Below, one piece after another: positions 1-10,731 of a stretch of DNA of 64,000 bases. The notes beneath the pieces were generated by a model that ran no database searches, was not told the DNA's origin, and saw only the letters and a program-made list of their open reading frames with translations. Location of the stretch: assembly GCA_916613615.1 (NCBI GenBank), contig OU744727.1, positions 3,130,593 through 3,194,592 of the forward strand. The letters run 5' to 3'. The DNA is from Steromphala cineraria (lineage: Eukaryota > Mollusca > Gastropoda > Trochida > Trochidae). Positions within the stretch are counted from its first letter, which is position 1. Each line of letters opens with the position of its first letter. Both the position numbers and the translations under genes were made by a program.

Positions 1-890
1 TGTTTTTACAAATGTCCTTAGTTTAACATCTGTTTGTAATGAATGATAATAAGGTATCATATTTGCTTCTTGGAGAAATAAAGGATAATAATTATTTAGG
101 TTCGAAAAGGAGAAGCACTTTCATATATCTATTCCACTTTTCTTGATGAGAATGTCACAGTTTTATAGAGGTAGGTGTTTTCCAGAGGTATTTGCCGAGA
201 GAAACAAACTTCGTTCATTTCAACTGCATCCGTTGTAACTGCTGTATTTCAGCAATAACTTTTTTGACACCTAGTGCGATCTATCGATTGTTAAGTGAAG
301 CATATGTGTAAAAGTGACTGAAACCCACATAAAATATAACCTTGTGCTGCATACAATGCCAATATGCAATCTTATAAAATTCGAACTTTTGAAAGATTTA
401 GGTGAATTAAGATGAGATGTATAAATATTCATGTATGCGACAGGTATTAAACTTATATTGATAGCCTTTACATTTAAAAATGTCACTAGTTTAACATCTA
501 TTTTTCAACTTGTGTTACTCGTATTGTAAGTGCGTGTAAATGTTACGATTTTTTATCATTGTTATAAGGCATGTTTTTTCTGAACATTACTGCTCTTCAT
601 ACGTTTTATACATATATACTGAAAACAGTTATAAATTTATTTGCTTAATGCTTTACTGCGCCATCTCATTGGATGGTTGATTGGATTAGTTGTAAACTGG
701 TAGGATTGTAGATGACAGTGTTAATTGAGTGTTTGTTTAAGTAAATGATACACTGTGTCACATTGTGTGATAAGACTAATTGATGATTTGATCAATCATG
801 CCCTATCAATTTGAGAACTGTCAACAGTTCTTGATGCATGACTCCTGATATGTCAATAACAATGAGATTAAGCTGTCATGTTATACCAAA
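1..890 (+). repeat. Representative 1.75-kb-unit spacer
   Basis: Noncoding AT-rich spacer; the same sequence recurs before copies 2 to 15. I see no tRNA, rRNA or other RNA gene in it. Recurrent landmarks are a GTTCGAAAAGG segment near 101, a T-rich stretch near 548, and, just before the promoter, an ATTGAT/ATCAAT inverted pair near 779-796 and the near-palindrome GAACTGTCAACAGTTC at about 816-831. The last 250 bp are also conserved in the diverged 6.2-kb units, unlike most of the rest, so the promoter-proximal part is the most likely functional portion. Confidence 0.8.
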
Positions 891-992
891 TATAATCACT
901 GAGATCTAAGATACAAACCATTCACGGTTGACTCTTGGACTTGCATTAACCAGAGTAATCATTTTACAACATCATTTGCAATATTCATCAAA
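891..992 (+). promoter_or_regulatory. Core promoter and 5' leader (representative)
   Basis: A TATA-like AATATAATC lies 102 bp before the ATG of copy 1. Copies 7-15 have CATATAATC at the same place and copies 16-17 the stronger CATATATAATC. If transcription starts about 30 bp downstream, the 5' leader is only about 70 nt, with no AG/ATG splice structure evident. The start context is ATCAAAATGG, with A at -3 and G at +4. Each copy has its own promoter, so copies are probably transcribed separately. Promoter activity is inferred from position and conservation only. Confidence 0.65.
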
Positions 993-1583
993 ATGGTTCG
1001 ACAACGCTTTAGACCTTTGGTTGATTATGAACTCGATGAGAGTTTCAACTCCCTCACAGAAAGCATTACTGATGAGAGTTACCTACCCTTGGTTGATTAC
1101 TCAATGGATGAGAGTAGTTTCGCCATAGACGACAATAAACATCACACCAGCAACGTCCTTGATCAAACTCTTGAAAGTCTCAAATCTCATCTTGTAGCAA
1201 TGAACACGACGATCAACCAGGACATGTGTTGCCGTCTCAGACATCGTGTGCAACTGGGAGAGCAGAAGAAGATTCAGCAGAGAAGAGTTTCCTTGATTCT
1301 TGAGACCGAGAAGAACCAGGAAGAGGAGAGGAAGGTCAAGGTCATCCAGAACGTTACCAAGGTTACCAAAAGATGTTCCAAGAAGCTATATTGTGCTCCT
1401 TTTGACTCAGACTTCTTCAGAAGATTCAGTCCAAGTCGCACGAGTCTGAGAGGACCAGCCAAAAGAAGACCTCTGAAGAAGTTGCCTTGTCCTCTGAAGT
1501 TGAGCAAGATGACTCCAAGAAGACAGTCTGCCATCGATTACCTGTTGTTCAGCGAGCGACTGTGCTTCAAACCAGCTGAGTGA
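993..1583 (+). CDS. Array protein copy 1 (196 aa, unrecognised family)
   Basis: Unrecognised 196-residue protein, single exon. Residues 8-18 and 32-43 are a duplicated acidic motif (PLVDYELDESF / PLVDYSMDESSF). Residues about 70-127 are rich in Arg, Lys, Glu and Gln and probably helical or coiled-coil. The C-terminal third is basic, with a KRRPLKK patch (157-163) that could be a nuclear localisation signal. Three basophilic-kinase-like RRxS sites (S100, S146, S179) and two S/T-P-x-R sites (146-149, 174-177) are visible. No signal peptide or membrane segment. TATA at 891, AATAAA at 1716-1721. This copy has private changes E76Q, R84H and S133Y against the array consensus. Coding status rests on intact frame in 17 copies and stronger conservation than flanks. 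A nuclear regulatory or chromatin-associated role is only a guess from composition. Confidence 0.82.
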   Translation: MVRQRFRPLVDYELDESFNSLTESITDESYLPLVDYSMDESSFAIDDNKHHTSNVLDQTLESLKSHLVAMNTTINQDMCCRLRHRVQLGEQKKIQQRRVSLILETEKNQEEERKVKVIQNVTKVTKRCSKKLYCAPFDSDFFRRFSPSRTSLRGPAKRRPLKKLPCPLKLSKMTPRRQSAIDYLLFSERLCFKPAE

Positions 1584-1715
1584 AGCAAAACCGTTGGACC
1601 TATTACTGTATGTTGTTATTTTCATTATGTCGTTACTTCTTGCTTGCTGTTTTCCTCAGTTACGTACTGTGTGCATTAAGTGCTGTCATTGATTCTGTTG
1701 TTAAGAGAATTGAGA

Positions 1716-1721
1716 AATAAA
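1716..1721 (+). terminator. Poly(A) signal AATAAA (representative)
   Basis: Canonical AATAAA 133 bp after the stop codon, followed about 25-35 bp later by a GT/T-rich stretch (ATGTTGGTTTT), the usual layout of an animal cleavage/polyadenylation site. The same hexamer sits at the same offset in copies 1-14; copy 15 has AATACA, the pseudogene and copy 17 have ATTAAA, and copy 16 has ATTATA. No histone-type 3' stem-loop is present. Confidence 0.75.
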
Positions 1722-2739
1722 GATTCAGAGATGAATTTCGTACATGTTGGTTTTACAAATGTCCTTAGTTTAACATCTGTTTGTAATGAATGATAATAAG
1801 GTATCATATTTGCTTCTTGGAGAAATAAAGGATAATAATTATTTAGGTTCGAAAAGGAGAAGCACTTTCATATATCTATTCCACTTTTCTTGATGAGAAT
1901 GTCACAGTTTTATAGAGGTAGGTGTTTTCCAGAGGTATTTGCCAAGAGAAACAAACTTCGTTCATTTCAACTGCATCCGTTGTAACTGCTGTATTTCAGC
2001 AATAACTTTTTTGACACCTAGTGAGATCTATCGATTGTTAAGTGAAGCATATGTGTAAAAGTGACTGAAACCCACATAAAATATAACCTTGTGCTGCATA
2101 CAATGCCAATATGCAATCTTATAAAATTCGAACTTTTGAAAGATTTAGGTGAATTAAGATGAGATGTATAAATATTCATGTATGCGACAGGTATTAAACT
2201 TATATTGATAGCCTTTACATTTAAAAATGTCACTAGTTTAACATCTATTTTTTAACTTGTGTTACTCGTATTGTAAGTGCGTGTAAATGTTACGATTTTT
2301 TATCATTGTTATAAGGCATGTTTTTTCTGAACATTACTGCTCTTCATACGTTTTATACATATATACTGAAAACAGTTATCAATTTATTTCCTTAATGCTT
2401 TACTGCGCCATCTCATTGGATGGTTGATTGGATTAGTTGTAAACTGGTAGGATTGTAGATGACAGTGTTAATTGAGTGTTTGTTTAAGTAAATGATACAC
2501 TGTGTCACATTGTGTGATAAGACTAATTGATGATTTGATCAATCATGCCCTATCAATTTGAGAACTGTCAACAGTTCTTGATGCATGACTCCTGATATGT
2601 CAATAACAATGAGATTAAGCTGTCATGTTATACCAAATATAATCACTGAGATCTAAGATACAAACCATTCACGGTTGACTCTTGGACTTGCATTAACCAG
2701 AGTAATCATTTTACAACATCATTTGCAATATTCATCAAA

Positions 2740-3330
2740 ATGGTTCGACAACGCTTTAGACCTTTGGTTGATTATGAACTCGATGAGAGTTTCAACTCCC
2801 TCACAGAAAGCATTACTGATGAGAGTTACCTACCCTTGGTTGATTACTCAATGGATGAGAGTAGTTTCGCCATAGACGACAATAAACATCACACCAGCAA
2901 CGTCCTTGATCAAACCCTTGAAAGTCTCAAATCTCATCTTGTAGCAATGAACACGACGATCAACGAGGACATGTGTTGCCGTCTCAGACGTCGTGTGCAA
3001 CTGGGAGAGCAGAAGAAGATTCAGCAGAGAAGAGTTTCCTTGATTCTTGAGACCGAGAAGAACCAGGAAGAGGAGAGGAAGGTCAAGGTCATCCAGAACG
3101 TTACCAAGGTTACCAAAAGATGTTCCAAGAAGCTATCTTGTGCTCCTTTTGACTCAGACTTCTTCAGAAGATTCAGTCCAAGTCGCACGAGTCTGAGAGG
3201 ACCAGCCAAAAGAAGACCTCTGAAGAAGTTGCCTTGTCCTCTGAAGTTGAGCAAGATGACTCCAAGAAGACAGTCTGCCATCGATTACCTGTTGTTCAGC
3301 GAGAGACTGTGCTTCAAACCAGCTGAGTGA
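2740..3330 (+). CDS. Array protein copy 2 (196 aa)
   Basis: Encodes the array consensus protein described for copy 1, without private residues. TATA-like box at 2638-2643, AATAAA at 3463-3468. The spacer to copy 1 is of standard length. Confidence 0.82.
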   Translation: MVRQRFRPLVDYELDESFNSLTESITDESYLPLVDYSMDESSFAIDDNKHHTSNVLDQTLESLKSHLVAMNTTINEDMCCRLRRRVQLGEQKKIQQRRVSLILETEKNQEEERKVKVIQNVTKVTKRCSKKLSCAPFDSDFFRRFSPSRTSLRGPAKRRPLKKLPCPLKLSKMTPRRQSAIDYLLFSERLCFKPAE

Positions 3331-4486
3331 AGCAAAACCGTTGGACCTATTACTGTATGTTGTTATTATCATTATGTCGTTACTTCTTGCTTGCTGTTTT
3401 CCTCAGTTACGTACTGTGTGCATTAAGTGCTGTCATTGATTCTGTTGTTGAGAGAATTGAGAAATAAAGATTCAGAGATGAATTTCGTACATGTTGTTTT
3501 TACAAATGTCCTTAGTTTAACATCTGTTTGTAATGAATGATAATAAGGTATCATATTTGCTTCTTGGAGAAATAAAGGATAATAATTATTTAGGTTCGAA
3601 AAGGAGAAGCACTTTCATATATCTATTCCACTTTTCTTGATGAGAATGTCACAGTTTTATAGAGGTAGGTGTTTTCCAGAGGTATTGGCCGAGAGAAACA
3701 AACTTCGTTCATTTCAACTGCATCCGTTGTAACTGCTGTATTTCAGCAATAACTTTTTTGACACCTAGTGCGATCTATCGATTGTTAAGTGAAGCATATG
3801 TGTAAAAGTGACTGAAACCCACATAAAATATAACCTTGTGCTGCATACAATGCCAATATGCAATCTTATAAAATTCGAACTTTTGAAAGATTTAGGTGAA
3901 TTAAGATGAGATGTATAAATATTCATGTATGCGACAGGTATTAAACTTATATTGATAGCCTTTACATTTAAAAATGTCACTAGTTTAACATCTATTTTTT
4001 AACTTGTGTTACTCGTATTGTAAGTGCGTGTAAATGTTACGATTTTGTATCATTGTTATAAGGCATGTTTTTTCTGAACATTACTGCTCTTCATACGTTT
4101 TATACATATATACTGAAAACAGTTATCAATTTATTTCCTTAATGCTTTACTGCGCCATCTCATTGGATGGTTGATTGGATTAGTTGTAAACTGGTAGGAT
4201 TGTAGATGACAGTGTTAATTGAGTGTTTGTTTAAGTAAATGATACACTGTGTCACATTGTGTGATAAGACTAATTGATGATTTGATCAATCATGCCCTGT
4301 CAATTTGAGAACTGTCAACAGTTCTTGATGCATGACTCCTGATATGTCAATAACAATGAGATTAAGCTGTCATGTTATACCAAATATAATCACTGAGATC
4401 TAAGATACAAACCATTCACGGTTGACTCTTGGACTTGCATTAACCAGAGTAATCATTTTACAACATCATTTGCAATATTCATCAAA

Positions 4487-5077
4487 ATGGTTCGACAACG
4501 CTTTAGACCTTTGGTTGATTATGAACTCGATGAGAGTTTCAACTCCCTCACAGAAAGCATTACTGATGAGAGTTACCTACCCTTGGTTGATTACTCAATG
4601 GATGAGAGTAGTTTCGCCATAGACGACAATAAACATCACACCAGCAACGTCCTTGATCAAACCCTTGAAAGTCTCAAATCTCATCTTGTAGCAATGAACA
4701 CGACGATCAACGAGGACATGTGTTGCCGTCTCAGACGTCGTGTGCAACTGGGAGAGCAGAAGAAGATTCAGCAGAGAAGAGTTTCCTTGATTCTTGAGAC
4801 CGAGAAGAACCAAGAAGAGGAGAGGAAGGTCAAGGTCATCCAGAACGTTACCAAGGTTACCAAAAGATGTTCCAAGAAGCTATCTTGTGCTCCTTTTGAC
4901 TCAGACTTCTTCAGAAGATTCAGTCCAAATCGCACGAGTCTGAGAGGACCAGCCAAAAGAAGACCTCTGAAGAAGTTGCCTTGTCCTCTGAAGTTGAGCA
5001 AGATGACTCCAAGAAGACAGTCTGCCATCGATTACCTGTTGTTCAGCGAGAGACTGTGCTTCAAACCAGCTGAGTGA
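4487..5077 (+). CDS. Array protein copy 3 (196 aa)
   Basis: Intact copy with one private substitution, S148N, inside the S146-P-x-R site; the S-P-x-R pattern itself is kept. TATA-like box at 4385-4390, AATAAA at 5210-5215. Confidence 0.82.
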   Translation: MVRQRFRPLVDYELDESFNSLTESITDESYLPLVDYSMDESSFAIDDNKHHTSNVLDQTLESLKSHLVAMNTTINEDMCCRLRRRVQLGEQKKIQQRRVSLILETEKNQEEERKVKVIQNVTKVTKRCSKKLSCAPFDSDFFRRFSPNRTSLRGPAKRRPLKKLPCPLKLSKMTPRRQSAIDYLLFSERLCFKPAE

Positions 5078-6233
5078 AGCAAAACCGTTGGACCTATTAC
5101 TGTATGTTGTTATTATCATTATGTCGTTACTTCTTGCTTGCTGTTTTCCTCAGTTACGTACTGTGTGCATTAAGTGCTGTCATTGATTCTGTTGTTGAGA
5201 GAATTGAGAAATAAAGATTCAGAGATGAATTTCGTACATGTTGTTTTTACAAATGTCGTTAGTTTAACATCTGTTTGTAATGAATGATAATTAGGTATCA
5301 TATTTGCTTCTTGGAGAAATAAAGGATAATAATTATTTATGTTCGAAAAGGAGAAGCACTTTCATATATCTATTCCACTTTTCTTGATGAGAATGTCACA
5401 GTTTTATAGAGGTAGGTGTTTTCCAGAGGTATTTGCCAAGAGAAACAAACTTCGTTCATTTCAACTGCATCCGTTGTAACTGCTGTATTTCAGCAATAAC
5501 TTTTTTGACACCTAGTGCGATCTATCGATGGTTAAGTGAAGCATATGTGTAAAAGTGACTGAAACCCACATAAAATATAACCTTGTGCTGCATACAATGC
5601 CAATATGCAATCTTATAAAATTCGAACTTTTGAAAGATTTAGGTGAATTAAGATGAGATGTATAAATATTCATGTATGCGACAGGTATTAAACTTATATT
5701 GATAGCCTTTACATTTAAAAATGTCACTAGTTTAACATCTATTTTTTAACTTGTGTTACTCGTATTGTAAGTGCGTGTAAATGTTACGATTTTTTATCAT
5801 TGTTATAAGGCATGTTTTTTCTGAACATTACTGCTCTTCATACGTTTTATACATATATACTGAAAACAGTTATCAATTTATTTCCTTAATGCTTTACTGC
5901 GCCATCTCATTGGATGGTTGATTGGATTAGTTGTAAACTGGTAGGATTGTAGATGACAGTGTTAATTGAGTGTTTGTTTAAGTAAATGATACACTGTGTC
6001 CCATTGTGTGATAAGACTAATTGATGATTTGATCAATCATGCCCTATCAATTTGAGAACTGTCAACAGTTCTTGATGCATGACTCCTGATATGTCAATAA
6101 CAATGAGATTAAGCTGTCATGTTATACCAAATATAATCACTGAGATCTAAGATACAAACCATTCACGGTTGACTCTTGGACTTGCATTAACCAGAGTAAT
6201 CATTTTACAACATCATTTGCAATATTCATCAAA

Positions 6234-6824
6234 ATGGTTCGACAACGCTTAAGACCTTTGGTTGATTATGAACTCGATGAGAGTTTCAACTCCCTCACAG
6301 AAAGCATTACTGATGAGAGTTACCTACCCTTGGTTGATTACTCAATGGATGAGAGTAGTTTCGCCATAGACAACAATAAACATCACACCAGCAACGTCCT
6401 TGATCAAACCCTTGAAAGTCTCAAATCTCATCTTGTAGCAATGAACACGACGATCAACGAGGACATGTGTTGCCGTCTCAGACGTCGTGTGCAACTGGGA
6501 GAGCAGAAGAAGATTCAGCAGAGAAGAGTTTCCTTGATTCTTGAGACCGAGAAGAACCAGGAAGAGGAGAGGAAGGTCAAGGTCATCCAGAACGTTACCA
6601 AGGTTACCAAAAGATGTTCCAAGAAGCTATCTTGTGCTCCTTTTGACTCAGACTTCTTCAGAAGATTCAGTCCAAGTCGCACGAGTCTGAGAGGACCAGC
6701 CAAAAGAAGACCTCTGAAGAAGTTGCCTTGTCCTCTGAAGTTGAGCAAGATGACTCCAAGAAGACAGTCTGCCATCGATTACCTGTTGTTCAGCGAGAGA
6801 CTGTGCTTCAAACCAGCTGAGTGA
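6234..6824 (+). CDS. Array protein copy 4 (196 aa)
   Basis: Intact copy with private substitutions F6L and D47N in the acidic N-terminal part. TATA-like box at 6132-6137, AATAAA at 6957-6962. Confidence 0.82.
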   Translation: MVRQRLRPLVDYELDESFNSLTESITDESYLPLVDYSMDESSFAIDNNKHHTSNVLDQTLESLKSHLVAMNTTINEDMCCRLRRRVQLGEQKKIQQRRVSLILETEKNQEEERKVKVIQNVTKVTKRCSKKLSCAPFDSDFFRRFSPSRTSLRGPAKRRPLKKLPCPLKLSKMTPRRQSAIDYLLFSERLCFKPAE

Positions 6825-7980
6825 AGCAAAACCGTTGGACCTATTACTGTATGTTGTTATTATCATTATGTCGTTACTTCTTGCTTGCTGTTTTCCTCAG
6901 TTACGTACTGTGTGCATTAAGTGCTATCATTGATTCTGTTGTTGAGAGAATTGAGAAATAAAGATTCAGAGATGAATTTCGTACATGTTGTTTTTACAAA
7001 TGTCCTTAGTTTAACATCTGTTTGTAATGAATGATAATAAGGTATCATATTTGCTTCTTGGAGAAATAAAGGATAATAATTATTTAGGTTCGAAAAGGAG
7101 AAGCACTTTCATATATCTATTCCACTTTTCTTGATGAGAATGTCACAGTTTTATAGAGGTAGGTGTTTTCCAGAGGTATTTGCCAAGAGAAACAAACTTC
7201 GTTCATTTCAACTGCATCCGTTGTAACTGCTGTATTTCAGCAATAACTTTTTTGACACCTAGTGCGATCTATCGATGGTTAAGTGAAGCATATGTGTAAA
7301 AGTGACTGAAACCCACATAAAATATAACCTTGTGCTGCATACAATGCCAATATGCAATCTTATAAAATTCGAACTTTTGAAAGATTTAGGTGAATTAAGA
7401 TGAGATGTATAAATATTCATGTATGCGACAGGTATTAAACTTATATTGATAGCCTTTACATTTAAAAATGTCACTAGTTTAACATCTATTTTTTAACTTG
7501 TGTTACTCGTATTGTAAGTGCGTGTAAATGTTACGATTTTTTATCATTGTTATAAGGCATGTTTTTTCTGAACATTACTGCTCTTCATACGTTTTATACA
7601 TATATACTGAAAACAGTTATCAATTTATTTCCTTAATGCTTTACTGCGCCATCTCATTGGATGGTTGATTGGATTAGTTGTAAACTGGTAGGATTGTAGA
7701 TGACAGTGTTAATTGAGTGTTTGTTTAAGTAAATGATACACTGTGTCACATTGTGTGATAAGACTAATTGATGATTTGATCAATCATGCCCTATCAATTT
7801 GAGAACTGTCAACAGTTCTTGATGCATGACTCCTGATATGTCAATAACAATGAGATTAAGCTGTCATGTTATACCAAATATAATCACTGAGATCTAAGAT
7901 ACAAACCATTCACGGTTGACTCTTGGACTTGCATTAACCAGAGTAATCATTTTACAACATCATTTGCAATATTCATCGAA

Positions 7981-8571
7981 ATGGTTCGACAACGCTTTAG
8001 ACCTTTGGTTGATTATGAACTCGATGAGAGTTTCAACTCCCTCACAGAATGCATTACTGATGAGAGTTACCTACCCTTGGTTGATTACTCAATGGATGAG
8101 AGTAGTTTCGCCATAGACGACAATAAACATCACACCAGCAACGTCCTTGATCAAACCCTTGAAAGTCTCAAATCTCATCTTGTAGCAATGAACACGACGA
8201 TCAACGAGGACATGTGTTGCCGTCTCAGACGTCGTGTGCAACTGGGAGAGCAGAAGAAGATTCAGCAGAGAAGAGTTTCCTTGATTCTTGAGACCGAGAA
8301 GAACCAGGAAGAGGAGAGGAAGGTCAAGGTCATCCAGAACGTTACCAAGGTTACCAAAAGATGTTCCAAGAAGCTATCTTGTGCTCCTTTTGACTCAGAC
8401 TTCTTCAGAAGATTCAGTCCAAGTCGCACGAGTCTGAGAGGACCAGCCAAAAGAAGACCTCTGAAGAAGTTGCCTTGTCCTCTGAAGTTGAGCAAGATGA
8501 CTCCAAGAAGACAGTCTGCCATCGATTACCTGTTGTTCAGCGAGAGACTGTGCTTCAAACCAGCTGAGTGA
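7981..8571 (+). CDS. Array protein copy 5 (196 aa)
   Basis: Intact copy with private S24C between the two PLVDY motifs. The ATG is preceded by GAA instead of AAA, so -3 is G, still a favourable purine. Its 3' region carries the variant AACAGTTGGACCTGTT, shared with copies 7-13 and 15 but not with its neighbours 4 and 6. TATA-like box at 7879-7884, AATAAA at 8704-8709. Confidence 0.82.
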   Translation: MVRQRFRPLVDYELDESFNSLTECITDESYLPLVDYSMDESSFAIDDNKHHTSNVLDQTLESLKSHLVAMNTTINEDMCCRLRRRVQLGEQKKIQQRRVSLILETEKNQEEERKVKVIQNVTKVTKRCSKKLSCAPFDSDFFRRFSPSRTSLRGPAKRRPLKKLPCPLKLSKMTPRRQSAIDYLLFSERLCFKPAE

Positions 8572-9727
8572 AGCAAAACAGTTGGACCTGTTACTGTATG
8601 TTGTTATTATCATTATGTTGTTACTTCTTGCTTGCTGTTTTCCTCAGTTACGTACTGTGTGCATTAAGTGCTGTCATTGATTCTGTTGTTGAGAGAATTG
8701 AGAAATAAAGATTCAGAGATGAATTTCGTACATGCTGTTTTTAGAAATGTCCTTAGTTTAACATCTGTTTGTAATGATTGATAATAAGGTATCATATTTG
8801 CTTCTTGGAGAAATAAAGGATAATAATTATTTAGGTTCGAAAAGGAGAAGCACTTTCATATATCTATTCCACTTTTCTTGATGAGAATGTCACAGTTTTA
8901 TAGAGGTAGGTGTTTTCCAGAGGTATTTGCCAAGAGAAACAAACTTTGTTCATTTCAACTGCATCCGTTGTAACTGCTGTATTTCAGCAATAACTTTTTT
9001 GACACCTAGTGCGATCTATCGATGGTTAAGTGAAGCATATGTGTAAAAGTGACTGAAACCCACATAAAATATAACCTTGTGCTGCATACAATGCCAATAT
9101 GCAATCTTATAAAATTCGAACTTTTGAAAGATTTAGGTGAATTAAGATGAGATGTATAAATATTCATGTATTCGACAGGTATTAAACTTATATTGATAGC
9201 CTTTACATTTAAAAATGTCACTAGTTTAATATCTATTTTTTAACTTGTGTTACTCGTATTGTAAGTGCGTGTAAATGTTACGATTTTTTATCATTGTTAT
9301 AAGGCATGTTTTTTCTGAACATTACTGCTCTTCATACGTTTTATACATATATACTGAAAACAGTTATCAATTTATTTCCTTAATGCTTTACTGCGCCATC
9401 TCATTGGATGGTTGATTGGATTAGTTGTAAACTGGTAGGACTGTAGATGACAGTGTTAATTGAGTGTTTGTTTAAGTAAATGATACACTGTGTCACATTG
9501 TGTGATAAGACTAATTGATGATTTGATCAATCATGCCCTATCAATTTGAGAACTGTCAACAGTTCTTGATGCATGACTCCTGATATGTCAATAACAATGA
9601 GATTAAGCTGTCATGTTATACCAAATATAATCACTGAGATCTAAGATACAAACCATTCACGGTTGACTCTTGGACTTGCATTAACCAGAGTAATCATTTT
9701 ACAACATCATTTGCAATATTCATCAAA

Positions 9728-10318
9728 ATGGTTCGACAACGCTTTAGACCTTTGGTTGATTATGAACTCGATGAGAGTTTCAACTCCCTCACAGAAAGCA
9801 TTACTGATGAGAGTTACCTACCCTTGGTTGATTACTCAATGGATGAGAGTAGTTTCGCCATAGACGACAATAAACATCACACCAGCAACGTCCTTGATCA
9901 AACCCTTGAAAGTCTCAAATCTCATCTTGTAGCAATGAACACGACGATCAACGAGGACATGTGTTGCCGTCTCAGACGTCGTGTGCAACTGGGAGAGCAG
10001 AAGAAGATTCAGCAGAGAAGAGTTTCCTTGATTCTTGAGACCGAGAAGAACCAGGAAGAGGAGAGGAAGGTCAAGGTCATCCAGAACGTTACCAAGGTTA
10101 CCAAAAGATGTTCCAAGAAGCTATCTTGTGCTCCTTTTGACTCAGACTTCTTCAGAAGATTCAGTCCAAGTCGCACGAGTCTGAGAGGACCAGCCAAAAG
10201 AAGACCTCTGAAGAAGTTGCCTTGTCCTCTGAAGTTGAGCAAGATGACTCCAAGAAGACAGTCTGCCATCGATTACCTGTTGTTCAGCGAGAGACTGTGC
10301 TTCAAACCAGCTGAGTGA
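9728..10318 (+). CDS. Array protein copy 6 (196 aa)
   Basis: Encodes the consensus protein. TATA-like box at 9626-9631, AATAAA at 10451-10456. The following spacer contains the first LINE fragment. The spacers after copies 5 and 6 share a TTTTTAGAAATGTCC variant. Confidence 0.82.
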   Translation: MVRQRFRPLVDYELDESFNSLTESITDESYLPLVDYSMDESSFAIDDNKHHTSNVLDQTLESLKSHLVAMNTTINEDMCCRLRRRVQLGEQKKIQQRRVSLILETEKNQEEERKVKVIQNVTKVTKRCSKKLSCAPFDSDFFRRFSPSRTSLRGPAKRRPLKKLPCPLKLSKMTPRRQSAIDYLLFSERLCFKPAE

Positions 10319-10731
10319 AGCAAAACCGTTGGACCTATTACTGTATGTTGTTATTATCATTATGTCGTTACTTCTTGCTTGCTGTTTTCTTCAGTTACGT
10401 ACTGTGTGCATTAAGTGCTGTCATTGATTCTGTTGTTGAGAGAATTGAGAAATAAAGATTCAGAGATGAATTTCGTACATGCTGTTTTTAGAAATGTCCT
10501 TAGTTTAACATCTGTTTGTAATGATTGATAATTAGGTTTCATATTTGCTTCTTGGAGAAATAAAGGATAATAATTATTTAGGTTCGAAAAGGAGAAGCAC
10601 TTTCATATATCTATTCCACTTTTCTTGATGAGAATGTCACAGTTTTATAGAGGTAGGTGTTTTCCAGAGGTATTGGCCAAGAGAAACAAACTTCAATCAT
10701 TTCAACTGCATCCGTTGTAACTGCTGTATTT

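Noticed and set aside
99..112. GGTTCGAAAAGG in spacers as a tRNA/Pol III B box
   Set aside because: No A box or cloverleaf nearby, and the motif is altered (AAGTTCGAAAAGC) in long units.
271..486. 71-codon minus-strand frame recurring in the first spacers
   Set aside because: From copy 7 onward a small indel near GGTATTAAGATATATT breaks it while the gene frame stays intact, so it is not maintained.
928..1128. 66-codon plus-strand frame overlapping the start of the array gene
   Set aside because: It begins at TTG, is in another frame, ends within the gene, and is broken in several copies.
1274..1534. 86-codon antisense frame inside every gene copy, hydrophobic product
   Set aside because: It is the shadow of the sense frame and recurs only because the sense frame is conserved. 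It has no promoter or poly(A) signal of its own.
1584..1740. Histone-type 3' stem-loop after the array gene
   Set aside because: No matching stem-loop or purine-rich downstream element; AATAAA is present instead.
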